Part shown: positions 35,594 to 44,275 of the stretch, piece after piece | Layout: every line of letters begins with the position of its first letter | Position numbering within the stretch: position 1 is the first letter of the stretch | Assembly (NCBI RefSeq): GCF_001552785.1 | Contig: NZ_KQ959507.1 | Location: forward strand, 1 to 64,000 | Source of the DNA: Atopobium deltae | GTDB taxonomy: Bacteria > Actinomycetota > Coriobacteriia > Coriobacteriales > Atopobiaceae | Direction of reading: 5' to 3' | DNA length: 64,000 nucleotides | The notes under the pieces: model-generated | Told to the model about the DNA's origin: nothing | The model's input: the letters and a program-made list of their open reading frames with translations, nothing else | The model's database searches: none | Translations under genes and position numbers: made by a program

Positions 35594-36331
35594 TTAAGGC
35601 AGCTCCCAGCGCACGGGCTGCGCACCTTGATGCAAAAGTGTTGCGTTGGTTCTACTAAAGGGCTTTGACCCCATAAAACTTGCCAAACCCGCAGCGGGCT
35701 TATTTGCCGAATACGGAGAAGGATGCGTTGAGGCGATATAGGTTTTGTTGGACACCGTTTTTCCTACGGCGTCGAGCGTTTGCTTTGCCTCTTTGATGAC
35801 CTTCTCGGCAAAACGTCCCCAACAGATATACACAATAGGCTGCGGCAGAAGCAGCGTCTGCTTAATAATCTCGCGGGTCACCTCTTGCCAGCCAAGGTCT
35901 TTGTGACTAGCTGGCTTGTGGGCCTCAACTGTCAGGCAGGTGTTGAGCAACAGCACTCCTTCGCACGCCCAAGGCGTCAAATCGCCCGTGGTAGGCATTG
36001 GGCAGTGAATATCTGACACAAGCTCCTTAAAAATGTTTTTGAGCGATGGGGGAGGCGTGACGGTTTTACCCACCGAGAAGCTCAGACCCATGGCTTGATG
36101 ATCGCCATGATAAGGATCCTGTCCTAAAATCACGACTTTTACCTCGCTCGGAGCGACAAGCTCCAGAGCCTTGTAACGGTCGGGAGTGGGGGGATAAATG
36201 ATGGTACCCGCATCTTCCATCTGCGCGACCTCATGTTGGATCTCTATCATTTTTGTTTCTGTCGCTTGAGGCAATACGGCAAGCCAAGTATCAAATTTTT
36301 GCAGGCGCAGCATATTGTGCATGTTCTGCAT
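35594..36331 (-). CDS. ung: Uracil-DNA glycosylase, family 1
   Basis: 245 residues. Removes uracil from DNA. Catalytic water-activating Asp in LGQDPYHGDHQAMGLSFSV, PPSLKNIFKEL, LLLNTCLTV, and the catalytic His in STHPSPYSA followed by the KPFSRTN segment. The ATG at 36331 has AAGGAG 6 bases upstream; the open frame continues 26 codons further without support. With dut (45729) it limits uracil in DNA. Confidence 0.95.
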   Translation of the reverse strand: MQNMHNMLRLQKFDTWLAVLPQATETKMIEIQHEVAQMEDAGTIIYPPTPDRYKALELVAPSEVKVVILGQDPYHGDHQAMGLSFSVGKTVTPPPSLKNIFKELVSDIHCPMPTTGDLTPWACEGVLLLNTCLTVEAHKPASHKDLGWQEVTREIIKQTLLLPQPIVYICWGRFAEKVIKEAKQTLDAVGKTVSNKTYIASTHPSPYSANKPAAGLASFMGSKPFSRTNATLLHQGAQPVRWELP

Positions 36332-36459
36332 GAGACGCTCCTTTATCGTATACTTTTTATGATATACAAAACACGGGTAATAGCTTGAGTAAGCATCTTG
36401 GGTGTCCATCTATCTTGGTGTCTATCTAAGTATTACAAGAGTATCTGAGAGGAACAAGT

Positions 36460-37680
36460 ATGAGTTCGTATGATTTTACTACGCGCATTGATCGAGAAGG
36501 AAAGGGCTCTTCCAAGTGGATGCTCATGCACGAGCAAGCCACAAAGCCTCTTCCCGAAGGCATTGTCCCGCTTTCGGTTGCTGACATGGAGTTCTTTATT
36601 GCCCCCGAGATCTCCCGTGTGCTGCACAATGCTTTAGATACAACCGTTTTGGGTTATGCTCGTCCCACCGATGCTTATTACGATGCCGTGATCGCATGGC
36701 AGGCTACACAGCACGACTTTTCTGTCAAGCGTGAGTGGATCTGTACCTCTCCTGGTGTTGTACCAGCATTTCATGCTGCTATTCGCGTACTTACCGAGCC
36801 AGGCGATGGTGTAATTATTCAGCAGCCTGTCTATTATCCCTTTATGAATGCCATTACTTCAAATGGTCGTCGCATTGTTAACAATGCGCTTATCAACGAC
36901 AGAGAAGCACTGCATTACTCCATTGATTTTGACGATCTGGAGAAGAAGGCTGCCGATCCACAGAATAAAGTTCTTTTACTTTGTAGCCCGCACAATCCTG
37001 TCGGACGCGTATGGACCAAAGAAGAGCTTCGTCGCATGTGTGACATTTGCTTTGCCCACGACGTCTTTATCATCGCTGATGAAATTCACAATGACATTGT
37101 GATGCCTGGACATGAGCACACTACCTTGTTTATCCTGCTTGATGAAGACGAGAAGCAGCATGCCTTGGTATGTACCTCACCCTCGAAAACCTTCAACCTT
37201 GCAGGTTTTCAAGTATCAAATATCTTCATTCCCAATGCAGAAGTGCGTGCAAACTTCGAGCAGCAGTTTACCCAAATGGGTTTTGGTGCGCTTAATGCCT
37301 TAGGTTATCTTGCCTGTAGAACAGCTTATGAAGCAGGTAGACCTTGGTTTAAAGAGCTCCTTGCATGTATTGAACACAACTATCAAGTAATTTCGAGCCT
37401 TCTTGCTAACCATCTACCTGAGCTTAAGGTTTATCCTTTGGAAGGCACCTACCTTATGTGGATCGATTTTGGCGTCTGGGGTCTAGCTCAAGATGAGCTT
37501 GAGAGATTCCTTCACGAGGAGGCATTTTTGTTCTTTGATGAAGGTTACATCTTTGGTGAGGAAGGTTCAGGGTTCGAGCGCGTTAATCTTGCAGCCCCAA
37601 CTCAAATCTTAGTTGAAGCTTTCACGAGGCTTATCGATGCAAAAAAAACATTTGTGCTGAATGAGGTAAACTATAGCTAG
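36460..37680 (+). CDS. MalY/PatB-family PLP aminotransferase (cystathionine beta-lyase type)
   Basis: 406 residues, fold type I PLP enzyme. VPLSVADMEFFIAPEI at the N-terminus is typical of MalY/PatB; PLP lysine in SPSKTFNLAGFQVSN; IADEIHNDIV holds the cofactor Asp; HNPVGRVWTKEEL. These enzymes usually split C-S bonds (cystathionine or cysteine), giving pyruvate, ammonia and a thiol or H2S. No methionine or cysteine genes adjoin. GAGAGG lies 9 bases before the ATG. Upstream 36332-36459 serves as its promoter region. Confidence 0.9.
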   Translation: MSSYDFTTRIDREGKGSSKWMLMHEQATKPLPEGIVPLSVADMEFFIAPEISRVLHNALDTTVLGYARPTDAYYDAVIAWQATQHDFSVKREWICTSPGVVPAFHAAIRVLTEPGDGVIIQQPVYYPFMNAITSNGRRIVNNALINDREALHYSIDFDDLEKKAADPQNKVLLLCSPHNPVGRVWTKEELRRMCDICFAHDVFIIADEIHNDIVMPGHEHTTLFILLDEDEKQHALVCTSPSKTFNLAGFQVSNIFIPNAEVRANFEQQFTQMGFGALNALGYLACRTAYEAGRPWFKELLACIEHNYQVISSLLANHLPELKVYPLEGTYLMWIDFGVWGLAQDELERFLHEEAFLFFDEGYIFGEEGSGFERVNLAAPTQILVEAFTRLIDAKKTFVLNEVNYS

Positions 37681-37748
37681 ATTTCACGTCGTGCAAACGT
37701 CGCATAACCTCAGGTATAGCCTCGCGTCACACACATAAGGAGCACCGC

Positions 37749-38225
37749 ATGACAGAAGGTTTTAACACAGCTGGTACTACAGGTAACACACCTCAGAACA
37801 CATCCGCGCGACCCGTCTCCGCACAAAACGCTGCGACTTCGACTGACGCCACAAAGATGTTTCGCATTCCCTCACAGGATGCTACCTTGCCAGATTTAAT
37901 GAGTGCGCAAAAGCATACCTATCCGACCCTCAGTATCATGAAGGGCCCGCAGGCGGGTATGTCTTTTGATCTCGACCAAAGCCTTATTACCCTTGGTCGC
38001 GACCCTTCAAATTCCATCTTTTTGAATGACATGACCGTATCGCGCCATCATGCGCAGATTGACTTATCAAACGTTGCTTCAGGGTTTGCCACGATTGAGG
38101 ACTTGTCCTCCTTAAACGGCACCTGGGTCAACGGAGCTATTGTGACGCAGATGCAAATCACAGATGGCGCAACCATCCAAATTGGTACCTTTTACATGGT
38201 CTTTCATCTGAATGCCACCTCGTAA
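37749..38225 (+). CDS. FHA-domain protein (GarA/OdhI-like)
   Basis: 158 residues. A flexible N-terminal 60 residues, then an FHA domain: LITLGRDPSNSIFLNDMTVSRHHAQI, then DLSSLNGTWVNG, the classic phosphothreonine-binding GR, SRHH and NG motifs. In other actinobacteria GarA/OdhI controls 2-oxoglutarate metabolism when phosphorylated by Ser/Thr kinases. The ETTS-type phosphosite is not visible, though several Thr lie near residue 30-45. It stands directly before the FtsR-like gene, as in mycobacteria. AAGGAG precedes the ATG. Confidence 0.85.
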   Translation: MTEGFNTAGTTGNTPQNTSARPVSAQNAATSTDATKMFRIPSQDATLPDLMSAQKHTYPTLSIMKGPQAGMSFDLDQSLITLGRDPSNSIFLNDMTVSRHHAQIDLSNVASGFATIEDLSSLNGTWVNGAIVTQMQITDGATIQIGTFYMVFHLNATS

Positions 38226-38262
38226 CACACGGCGTTCTCGAGGCGCATAAGGGAGATGCCTC

Positions 38263-38982
38263 ATGGCTGATGCAGGATATTTAACCATTGGAAAGCTGGT
38301 TAAAAAATTACAAGCGACCTATCCCGACCTTTCGGTTTCGAAAGTGCGCTATCTGGAGGACGAGGGGCTTCTTAATCCTTCTCGTACTCCAGGCGGGTAT
38401 CGCCTGTATTCTTCTCGCGATATTACACGTCTCGAGAAGATCCTCTACCTGCAAAAACACCGCTTTTTGCCGCTTTCGGTCATTAAGGAAGAGCTCGAGC
38501 ATGCCGAGAAGACTGACGAGGCCGCAGCTCATACCACCAGCGAGCTCAATTTTGATATCGATGATGAGCAAACAAAAAATCGCTTGTATCCCATTGATCG
38601 CATGCCCGATTTGCTGGGTGTATCGGTGAGCTTTGTTCGTCAGCTGGCCGAGGCAGGTGTTATTCGCTTTAAGCGCTCGCCACACGGACGTGATCTTGTC
38701 GATGGGCGAGACTTTGCTGTTATTCGCATTGCTTTTCAACTGGGGCGCTATAACATTGGGCCCAAAAATTTGCGCCAATATGTCACTGCAGCCAACCGTG
38801 AGTCATCGATGTTTGAGCAAGCCCTTATCGCCTATGGCAAAAAGAGTCATGACAACCCCGTCGAGCAGCAAGACGCTTTTCAGGCTGCCTTTGACCAGGC
38901 ACTTGCACTGACTAACGCTCTGCGTAGCACGCTCATCCGTAAAATGGTTACCAATCGTACGAATGGCGTATATACTAGCTAA
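38263..38982 (+). CDS. ftsR: MerR-family regulator, FtsR-like
   Basis: 239 residues. An N-terminal MerR winged helix (LTIGKLVKKLQATYPDLSVSKVRYLEDEGLLNPSRTPGGYRLYSSRDI) and a second helix-turn-helix-like part (MPDLLGVSVSFVRQLAEAGVIRFKRSPHGRDL). Both the double-domain layout and the FHA neighbour match actinobacterial FtsR (Rv1828 type), which activates ftsZ in Corynebacterium. No effector-binding cysteine pattern. AAGGGAG 7 bases before the ATG. Confidence 0.82.
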   Translation: MADAGYLTIGKLVKKLQATYPDLSVSKVRYLEDEGLLNPSRTPGGYRLYSSRDITRLEKILYLQKHRFLPLSVIKEELEHAEKTDEAAAHTTSELNFDIDDEQTKNRLYPIDRMPDLLGVSVSFVRQLAEAGVIRFKRSPHGRDLVDGRDFAVIRIAFQLGRYNIGPKNLRQYVTAANRESSMFEQALIAYGKKSHDNPVEQQDAFQAAFDQALALTNALRSTLIRKMVTNRTNGVYTS

Positions 38983-39077
38983 GGTATGTCTATAGCCGAA
39001 GCATGATTATTGCAACCTATCACCGTCGTAACCCGTATGGGAAACTGAACCCGTAACGGGGACTGAAGGGAATTATT

Positions 39078-39611
39078 GTGTCCACATTCGAGTACGAAAA
39101 ACTGATCGTTGATATTCCTGACTATCCAGAGCCTGGCGTCGTCTTTAAAGACGTCACGCCTTTGTTCGCAAACCCGCAAGGCCTGGCAGCGGCGGTCGAT
39201 ACTATCGCAACGCACTTTATACATCATGGCATTACCAAAGTAGTGGGTGCCGAAGCTCGCGGCTTTTTGCTTGGCGCACCTGTTGCCTATCGTTTAACTG
39301 CAGGTTTTGTGCCTGCGCGCAAGCCAGGAAAGCTTCCCCGTGAGGTGCACCAGCAGTCATACGATTTAGAATACGGCAGCGATACGCTTGAAATCCATAA
39401 GGATGCCTTAACGCCTAACGATAAGGTCTTGATTGTGGACGATTTGATCGCAACGGGCGGCACCTGCGTGGCCTCAGCAAAACTTGTGCAACAAACGGGA
39501 GCGCAGCTCGTTGGCTTTGCCTTCTTGCTTGAGTTGGCATTTTTACATCCTCGCGAGGTAGTCCACAAAGAGTTTGACCAGGAGATCTTCTCGCTGATTC
39601 ACGTTGACTAA
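39078..39611 (+). CDS. apt: Adenine phosphoribosyltransferase
   Basis: 177 residues. Makes AMP from adenine and PRPP in purine salvage. PRPP motif VLIVDDLIATGGTCVAS, GAEARGFLLGAPVAYRL, and VPARKPGKLPREVHQQSYDLEYG. GTG start with GAAGGGA 7 bases upstream. The ClC gene may start inside its last codons. Works with the purine permease at 44276. Confidence 0.95.
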   Translation: MSTFEYEKLIVDIPDYPEPGVVFKDVTPLFANPQGLAAAVDTIATHFIHHGITKVVGAEARGFLLGAPVAYRLTAGFVPARKPGKLPREVHQQSYDLEYGSDTLEIHKDALTPNDKVLIVDDLIATGGTCVASAKLVQQTGAQLVGFAFLLELAFLHPREVVHKEFDQEIFSLIHVD

Positions 39612-41310
39612 CAAGAATACCAACGAACACAACAGCGCGCCTACCAGCACGCACGCAACACCTACAAACGCACGTACCGTCGAACATCGACTCGAGCGGC
39701 GTTTTTCTCGCAGCTTTCGCATGGAGCTTGTCATAAAAGGCGCACTCGTGGGCATTGCCGCGGGTGCGGTCGTCTGCGCTTACCGACTAACGCTTCAGCA
39801 AGCCGAAAAACTCTTACAACTGATCCTTAGCTATGCCGCAGCTCAGCCTCTTGTGGCGCTTGCGTGGTTCGTGGGTCTTCTGAGCATCGCAGCAGCTATA
39901 AGCTTTTTGATGGTGTGGGAGCCGTACACCATCAGCTCGGGCATTCCGCAAACGCAGGCCGATATCGCTGGCCATTACGATCTGCCGTGGCATCGCGTTC
40001 TGTTTGCAAAGTTTATTGAGGGTAGTCTTGGTGCGCTCGCGGGGCTTTCGCTTGGCCGAGAAGGCCCATCAGTGCAGCTAGGAGGCGTGGCAGGCAAGGC
40101 TGTCGCAAAACTGACGCGCGCCAAAAGGGGAGAAGAACATCTGCTGGTGACCTGTGGTGCGGCATCTGGCATGGCTGCTGCGTTTCATGCGCCCTTCACG
40201 GGCGTTATATTTGCGCTTGAGGAAATGCATAAGGTTTTTTCGGCCCCGCTGATTTGCGCTCTTATGGCCTCCGCCGCAGCCGCGGACTTTTTGGTTTCGG
40301 AAGTGTTGGGCGTCAAGCCCGTTTTGGACGTGCATTTTGCGAGCAATTTGCCACATATCGATTACGGCCTTGTTCTGCTCATGGGCATTCTTTTGGGCGT
40401 GATCGCCGCGATTCACAATCAGGGTATGTTTTTTGCCCAGGATTGCTATCGAGCGATCACGCGTGGCGCGCCTTTTACGCGCATTCTCATACCGTGTTTG
40501 ACGGTGGGCCTCGTTGGCCTGTATCTTCCGTATGGCCCATATCTGCTTGGTGGTGGCGAAAAACTCTTTGAGTTGCTGCTCGATCCTCATACACAGCCCC
40601 TGACATTGCTTATAGCGCTACTTGTGGCAAAATATATACTTACTGCTCTGTGTTTTGGTTCTTCCGCGCCAGGTGGCACGCTCTTGCCACTAGTCATCAT
40701 GGGCGCGCTGGCGGGTGCCATTTTTGGTAGGGTAGTCACTGGTATCACGGGCGAGAGCTACAGCTACATTGCCAATTACACGGCGCTCGGCATCGCGGGG
40801 CTTTTTGCAGGGGTCGTTCGCGCGCCTATCACGGGTGTGGTGCTCGTCTTCGAACTGACGGGCAGCTTTAGCTCGCTCTTATCAGCCGTTCTTATATCCA
40901 TAGTTTCGTATATTATAGCAGACATTCTTAATATTGATGCATTTTATGAGCATTTATATACAAAAATGCTTGGAACCGCAAATCGAGATGACATGGCCGA
41001 CCACGCAGCGCTTGGCAATAGCATCCTTGGCGAGAAGATCATCCGAAGTTTTGTCATAGCTACGGGAAGTACCGCAGCGTATACGCAGATTAAAAATATC
41101 ACATGGCCAGATGCAATGCGCATTGTTGCTGTCGAACGCGCTGGCAACGAACTCATTGCTGAGGGTCAAACGCAGTTGGAACCACAGGATCGAATTATTG
41201 TACTGATGGATGAGCAAGCCGAAGTACGCATCCAGGCGTCGCTCAAGGATCTTTGTCTCATCGATAAAAGTCTTACCGAAAGTCGTGACGAGTGTCTAGC
41301 GTCTCGGTGA
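39604..41310 (+). CDS. ClC-family chloride channel or H+/Cl- antiporter with C-terminal TrkA-C domain
   Basis: Up to 568 residues, about 10-12 membrane helices. ClC selectivity motifs: SSGIPQ, GREGPSVQLGG (with the gating Glu), SSAPGGTLLPLV and RAPITGVVLVFELTG. The Glu in GREGP is present; transporter or channel mode cannot be decided. A soluble C-terminal TrkA-C domain (about 500-560) may sense ligands. Start uncertain: TTG 39604 overlaps the apt stop and adds a 40-residue polar leader, while ATG 39721 begins at the first membrane part; neither has a good ribosome site. Confidence 0.88.
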   Translation: MTNKNTNEHNSAPTSTHATPTNARTVEHRLERRFSRSFRMELVIKGALVGIAAGAVVCAYRLTLQQAEKLLQLILSYAAAQPLVALAWFVGLLSIAAAISFLMVWEPYTISSGIPQTQADIAGHYDLPWHRVLFAKFIEGSLGALAGLSLGREGPSVQLGGVAGKAVAKLTRAKRGEEHLLVTCGAASGMAAAFHAPFTGVIFALEEMHKVFSAPLICALMASAAAADFLVSEVLGVKPVLDVHFASNLPHIDYGLVLLMGILLGVIAAIHNQGMFFAQDCYRAITRGAPFTRILIPCLTVGLVGLYLPYGPYLLGGGEKLFELLLDPHTQPLTLLIALLVAKYILTALCFGSSAPGGTLLPLVIMGALAGAIFGRVVTGITGESYSYIANYTALGIAGLFAGVVRAPITGVVLVFELTGSFSSLLSAVLISIVSYIIADILNIDAFYEHLYTKMLGTANRDDMADHAALGNSILGEKIIRSFVIATGSTAAYTQIKNITWPDAMRIVAVERAGNELIAEGQTQLEPQDRIIVLMDEQAEVRIQASLKDLCLIDKSLTESRDECLASR

Positions 41311-41424
41311 GAGCTTTAACAAGAGCCTTGGCGAGAAAATCGCTGTGAAATCACTGAGCCTTGTAAAAACGTTAAGAGCTACATAACACGAGATAAAGCA
41401 AGGTAATCTATATCATTAAAAAAA

Positions 41425-41450
41425 TTCTAAGGGCTTAAAACGCCTTAGAA
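41425..41450 (-). terminator. Terminator, probably of trxB
   Basis: 8-bp stem TTCTAAGG with CCTTAGAA; read on the - strand it is followed by seven T residues. It lies about 190 bases beyond the trxB stop. The rest of 41311-41641 is AT-rich and holds no gene that I can see. Confidence 0.6.
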
Positions 41451-41641
41451 CGCCTCAAAAAATCAGGCAAAAATTTCGTGATATGCCTGCGATAGAGAAG
41501 AGCGATTCGGTAATCGCAAGCCTTATATGAAAACTGCTCACCAAATCGCACTTACTCTCTACTTTACATAAGATATATTATCGTATTTTACTAAGGTTTT
41601 GTTTTGATCAAGCCGTCCAATCAGGCGCGCTTGGGTTCGCG

Positions 41642-42592
41642 TTACTCCATGCGGCTTCCCACATACGCTGCAGCACCTGATGCAGCCAACGCACCGTCGG
41701 CAGCGGCAGTAATAATTTGACGTAATGGTGTATCGCGCACATCGCCCGCGGCAAACAATCCAGCCGTTTTTGTTTGCAGTCGAACGTCGGTTTTGATCGC
41801 ACCTGCATCAGTAAGCTCAACAAGGCCTTTGACAGCTTCTGAAGCTGGAGTTTGTCCTGTAAAGACAAAGATGCCACATGAGCCTTCATCGAAGCTCTGG
41901 GCGCTAATTTCTGCGGTCTTCTCGTCCTTAAAATCAATCGACGTGAGTAATTGCTCTCCGTGGACAGCAACAATACTTGTGTTATAGCGTATAGAAACCT
42001 TCTCGTTGGTCTTGAGACGCTCTATGAGGGCTTGTGAGGCGCGTAAATGGTCCTTGCGCACAATCATAACAACCTGGGTCGCAAAGCGCGTTAAAAAGAG
42101 CGCCTCTTCGACGGCAGTGTTGCCTCCTCCTACGACAAAAACGGTTTTTCCGCGATAGAACATGCCATCGCAGGTTCCGCAATACGAAATGCCTTGGCCA
42201 GTAAACTTCTGCTCATTAGTAAAGCCAGCACGGCGTGGTGTGGCACCTGCTGCATAAATAACAGCCTTTGCGGTATACAGCGTTTGATCATCGGCAGACC
42301 TCAGCTCAAAGAGCTGCGTAGATGGATTCTTTTCGATGGCGCTGATCTTATCGCTTTGAATTTGTGCACCTAAGTCGCGCGCTTGCTGCTCCATGGATTG
42401 CATCAGCTCAAAGCCGTTGGTTTGCGGCGCCCCAGGATAATTGTCGATATCGGTGGTGGTTATAACCTGCCCACCCACGGCGGTTTGCTCGAGAGCAAGG
42501 GCATCTGACATGGCGCGTGTTGCATAAATAGCTGCAGCCAGCCCCGCTGGTCCTGCGCCAACAATGATGATGTCATGGTATACGGTATTCAC
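41642..42592 (-). CDS. trxB: Thioredoxin-disulfide reductase (NADPH)
   Basis: 316 residues, FAD enzyme reducing thioredoxin. FAD motif GAGPAGLAAAIYATRA, redox pair CGTCDG, NADPH motif GGGNTAVEEALFL, and C-terminal AAGDVRDTPLRQIITAAADGALAA. GTG 42592 with GGAGG 7 bases upstream is the start; the longer frame to 42628 is not supported. No thioredoxin gene is adjacent. Confidence 0.93.
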   Translation of the reverse strand: MNTVYHDIIIVGAGPAGLAAAIYATRAMSDALALEQTAVGGQVITTTDIDNYPGAPQTNGFELMQSMEQQARDLGAQIQSDKISAIEKNPSTQLFELRSADDQTLYTAKAVIYAAGATPRRAGFTNEQKFTGQGISYCGTCDGMFYRGKTVFVVGGGNTAVEEALFLTRFATQVVMIVRKDHLRASQALIERLKTNEKVSIRYNTSIVAVHGEQLLTSIDFKDEKTAEISAQSFDEGSCGIFVFTGQTPASEAVKGLVELTDAGAIKTDVRLQTKTAGLFAAGDVRDTPLRQIITAAADGALAASGAAAYVGSRME

Positions 42593-42793
42593 GAGTACGC
42601 CTCCAAACAGCAATGAAACAAAAAACAAACAGCGATGAAACGGCTGAAACGATCTAATGGTATGGTGCCGCAGCGCTGCGATGCCACAGTGTCACTGCGT
42701 AACGATTTGTCAAGCGCGCTCTCAACGCTCTACGTTGTTTGTTCTACCCTGTTTGCTGTGGTTACATACCGGTTCCTGTGTCATGCATGATAA

Positions 42794-42827
42794 ACGTAGC
42801 AGCCCGAGATTCCTCAGACTGCTACGT
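42794..42827 (-). terminator. Hairpin after the uracil permease gene
   Basis: ACGTAGCAG pairs with CTGCTACGT around a 16-base loop, 35-68 bases beyond the permease stop. The T tract on the - strand is weak (TTTATC), so function as a terminator is likely but not certain. The rest of 42593-42861 is non-coding. Confidence 0.45.
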
Positions 42828-42861
42828 GCGTAAAACAGTATATATTGATGGCTTTTGTGGC

Positions 42862-44193
42862 CTACTCGACCTGCGACTTCGGCCGCGGCAACAGCACATT
42901 TAGCGCAATACCAAGCAGCGCACTGACAGCCATACCAGGCAGTTCATAAGCGCCCAAAGGAATGGAAATACCTGCGGTTTCCATACCCGTACCAACGATC
43001 AAAACAACCGAGGCGATCATCAGATTGCGATTGAGCGAAAAATCCACCCTGTTGGATACCAGCGTACGTAGACCGTTTGAAGCGATAAGTCCAAAGAGCA
43101 ACAAACTCACGCCACCCATGACCGGTACGGGAATGCTCTCGATAAGAGCCTCAAGTTTGGGGCAAAAACCGCCAACGATAAGGGCAAACGAAGCAGCATA
43201 CCAAAATACCTGGGTCGAATAGACACGTGTGACGCTCATAACGCCGATATTCTCGGCATAGGTTGTGGTAGGAGGACCTCCCAAAAAGCCAGCGATGACT
43301 GTTGCAATACCGTCGCCCGCCAAGGAGTGCGGCAACATGTCACGGTAGTCCTTATCGACCACTTCACCTACAACCAGCAAGTGCCCGATATGCTCGATGA
43401 CTACCACAATGGCGATGGGTGCGATCAGCGCGATGGCACCCCAGTCAAAGCGTGGAAAATGGAACTTCGGCAGCCCAATCCACGCTGCGTCCATAACGGG
43501 TTTAAAATCAACCAGATCCGCAGCCACTGCGCAGATGTATCCCACGATGATTGCCAAAAGCACAGGTATCGTACCGATAAGACCAGGCATGCTCGAAAAC
43601 ACCACGGCGGAAAGCAAGGTGACAAGCGCTATAGCGGCCCCCAGCGCCTTAAACGAATCGGTACCCGAATAAAATGCCATCCTCACAGCGGTGGCCGAAA
43701 GGCCAATACCAATGACGACAATCACACTGGCGACCAGGACTGGCGGCAAGATGTGGTCCATCCACGTGGTGCCAATAGCTTTAATGAGTGCTGCAAAGAG
43801 CAAAAAGACCAAGCCGGCGACCACGACGCCCGAAAGCGCAGCATCCAAGCCCTGCGTTGCGCCTATGGCAATAATGGGGCTGATAAAGGCAAACGAACTT
43901 CCTAGGTAACTGGGGATCTTGTTGGCGGTGACGAGTAAATAGCACATCGTTCCAATGCCAGAACACATAATGGCAATGGATGGATGTAATCCCGTGAGCA
44001 TGGGAACGAGCACGGTCGAACCAAACATGCTCATCATATGTTGAATGCCCAAAGGGATGGCGCGTGCAATGCTCACACGGTCATCAACGCCAATGATGGG
44101 TCGCTCGTCGCTCGCGCCGCTGCGCTGCTTGGACTTTTGTGTTGCCGAGTGCTGATCTTGCGTTGCTTCATTTGCATCTGGTGATCTAGCCAT
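42862..44193 (-). CDS. Uracil/xanthine permease (NCS2, UraA-like)
   Basis: 443 residues, 14 predicted membrane helices. N-terminal SIARAIPLGIQHMMSMFGSTVLVPMLTG, SSFAFISPI and C-terminal GGVSLLLFGLIASNGLRTLVSN are typical of UraA-type uracil:proton symporters. Glu in VVIEHIGHL and the QNxGxxxxTxxxSR-like segment TTYAENIGVMSVTRVYS carry substrate contacts. A charged 35-residue cytoplasmic leader is extra. GGGAG is the ribosome site. No riboswitch in the short 81-base leader. Confidence 0.88.
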   Translation of the reverse strand: MARSPDANEATQDQHSATQKSKQRSGASDERPIIGVDDRVSIARAIPLGIQHMMSMFGSTVLVPMLTGLHPSIAIMCSGIGTMCYLLVTANKIPSYLGSSFAFISPIIAIGATQGLDAALSGVVVAGLVFLLFAALIKAIGTTWMDHILPPVLVASVIVVIGIGLSATAVRMAFYSGTDSFKALGAAIALVTLLSAVVFSSMPGLIGTIPVLLAIIVGYICAVAADLVDFKPVMDAAWIGLPKFHFPRFDWGAIALIAPIAIVVVIEHIGHLLVVGEVVDKDYRDMLPHSLAGDGIATVIAGFLGGPPTTTYAENIGVMSVTRVYSTQVFWYAASFALIVGGFCPKLEALIESIPVPVMGGVSLLLFGLIASNGLRTLVSNRVDFSLNRNLMIASVVLIVGTGMETAGISIPLGAYELPGMAVSALLGIALNVLLPRPKSQVE

Positions 44194-44241
44194 AACACTC
44201 CCCTCTCTTGTAAATCTCTCCTGTAGACTCTCTTGTAAAAA

Positions 44242-44266
44242 AGGGTTCGGGAAAGCCCCGAACCCT
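44242..44266 (-). terminator. Terminator of the purine permease gene
   Basis: 10-bp stem AGGGTTCGGG with CCCGAACCCT, 10 bases after the stop codon; the - strand continues with six T residues. Confidence 0.85.
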
Positions 44267-44275
44267 CAAACGTTG

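Noticed and set aside
43327-43905. 192-residue His/Asp/Lys-rich frame antisense to the uracil permease gene
   Set aside because: Low-quality composition and no ribosome site; shadow of a hydrophobic gene.
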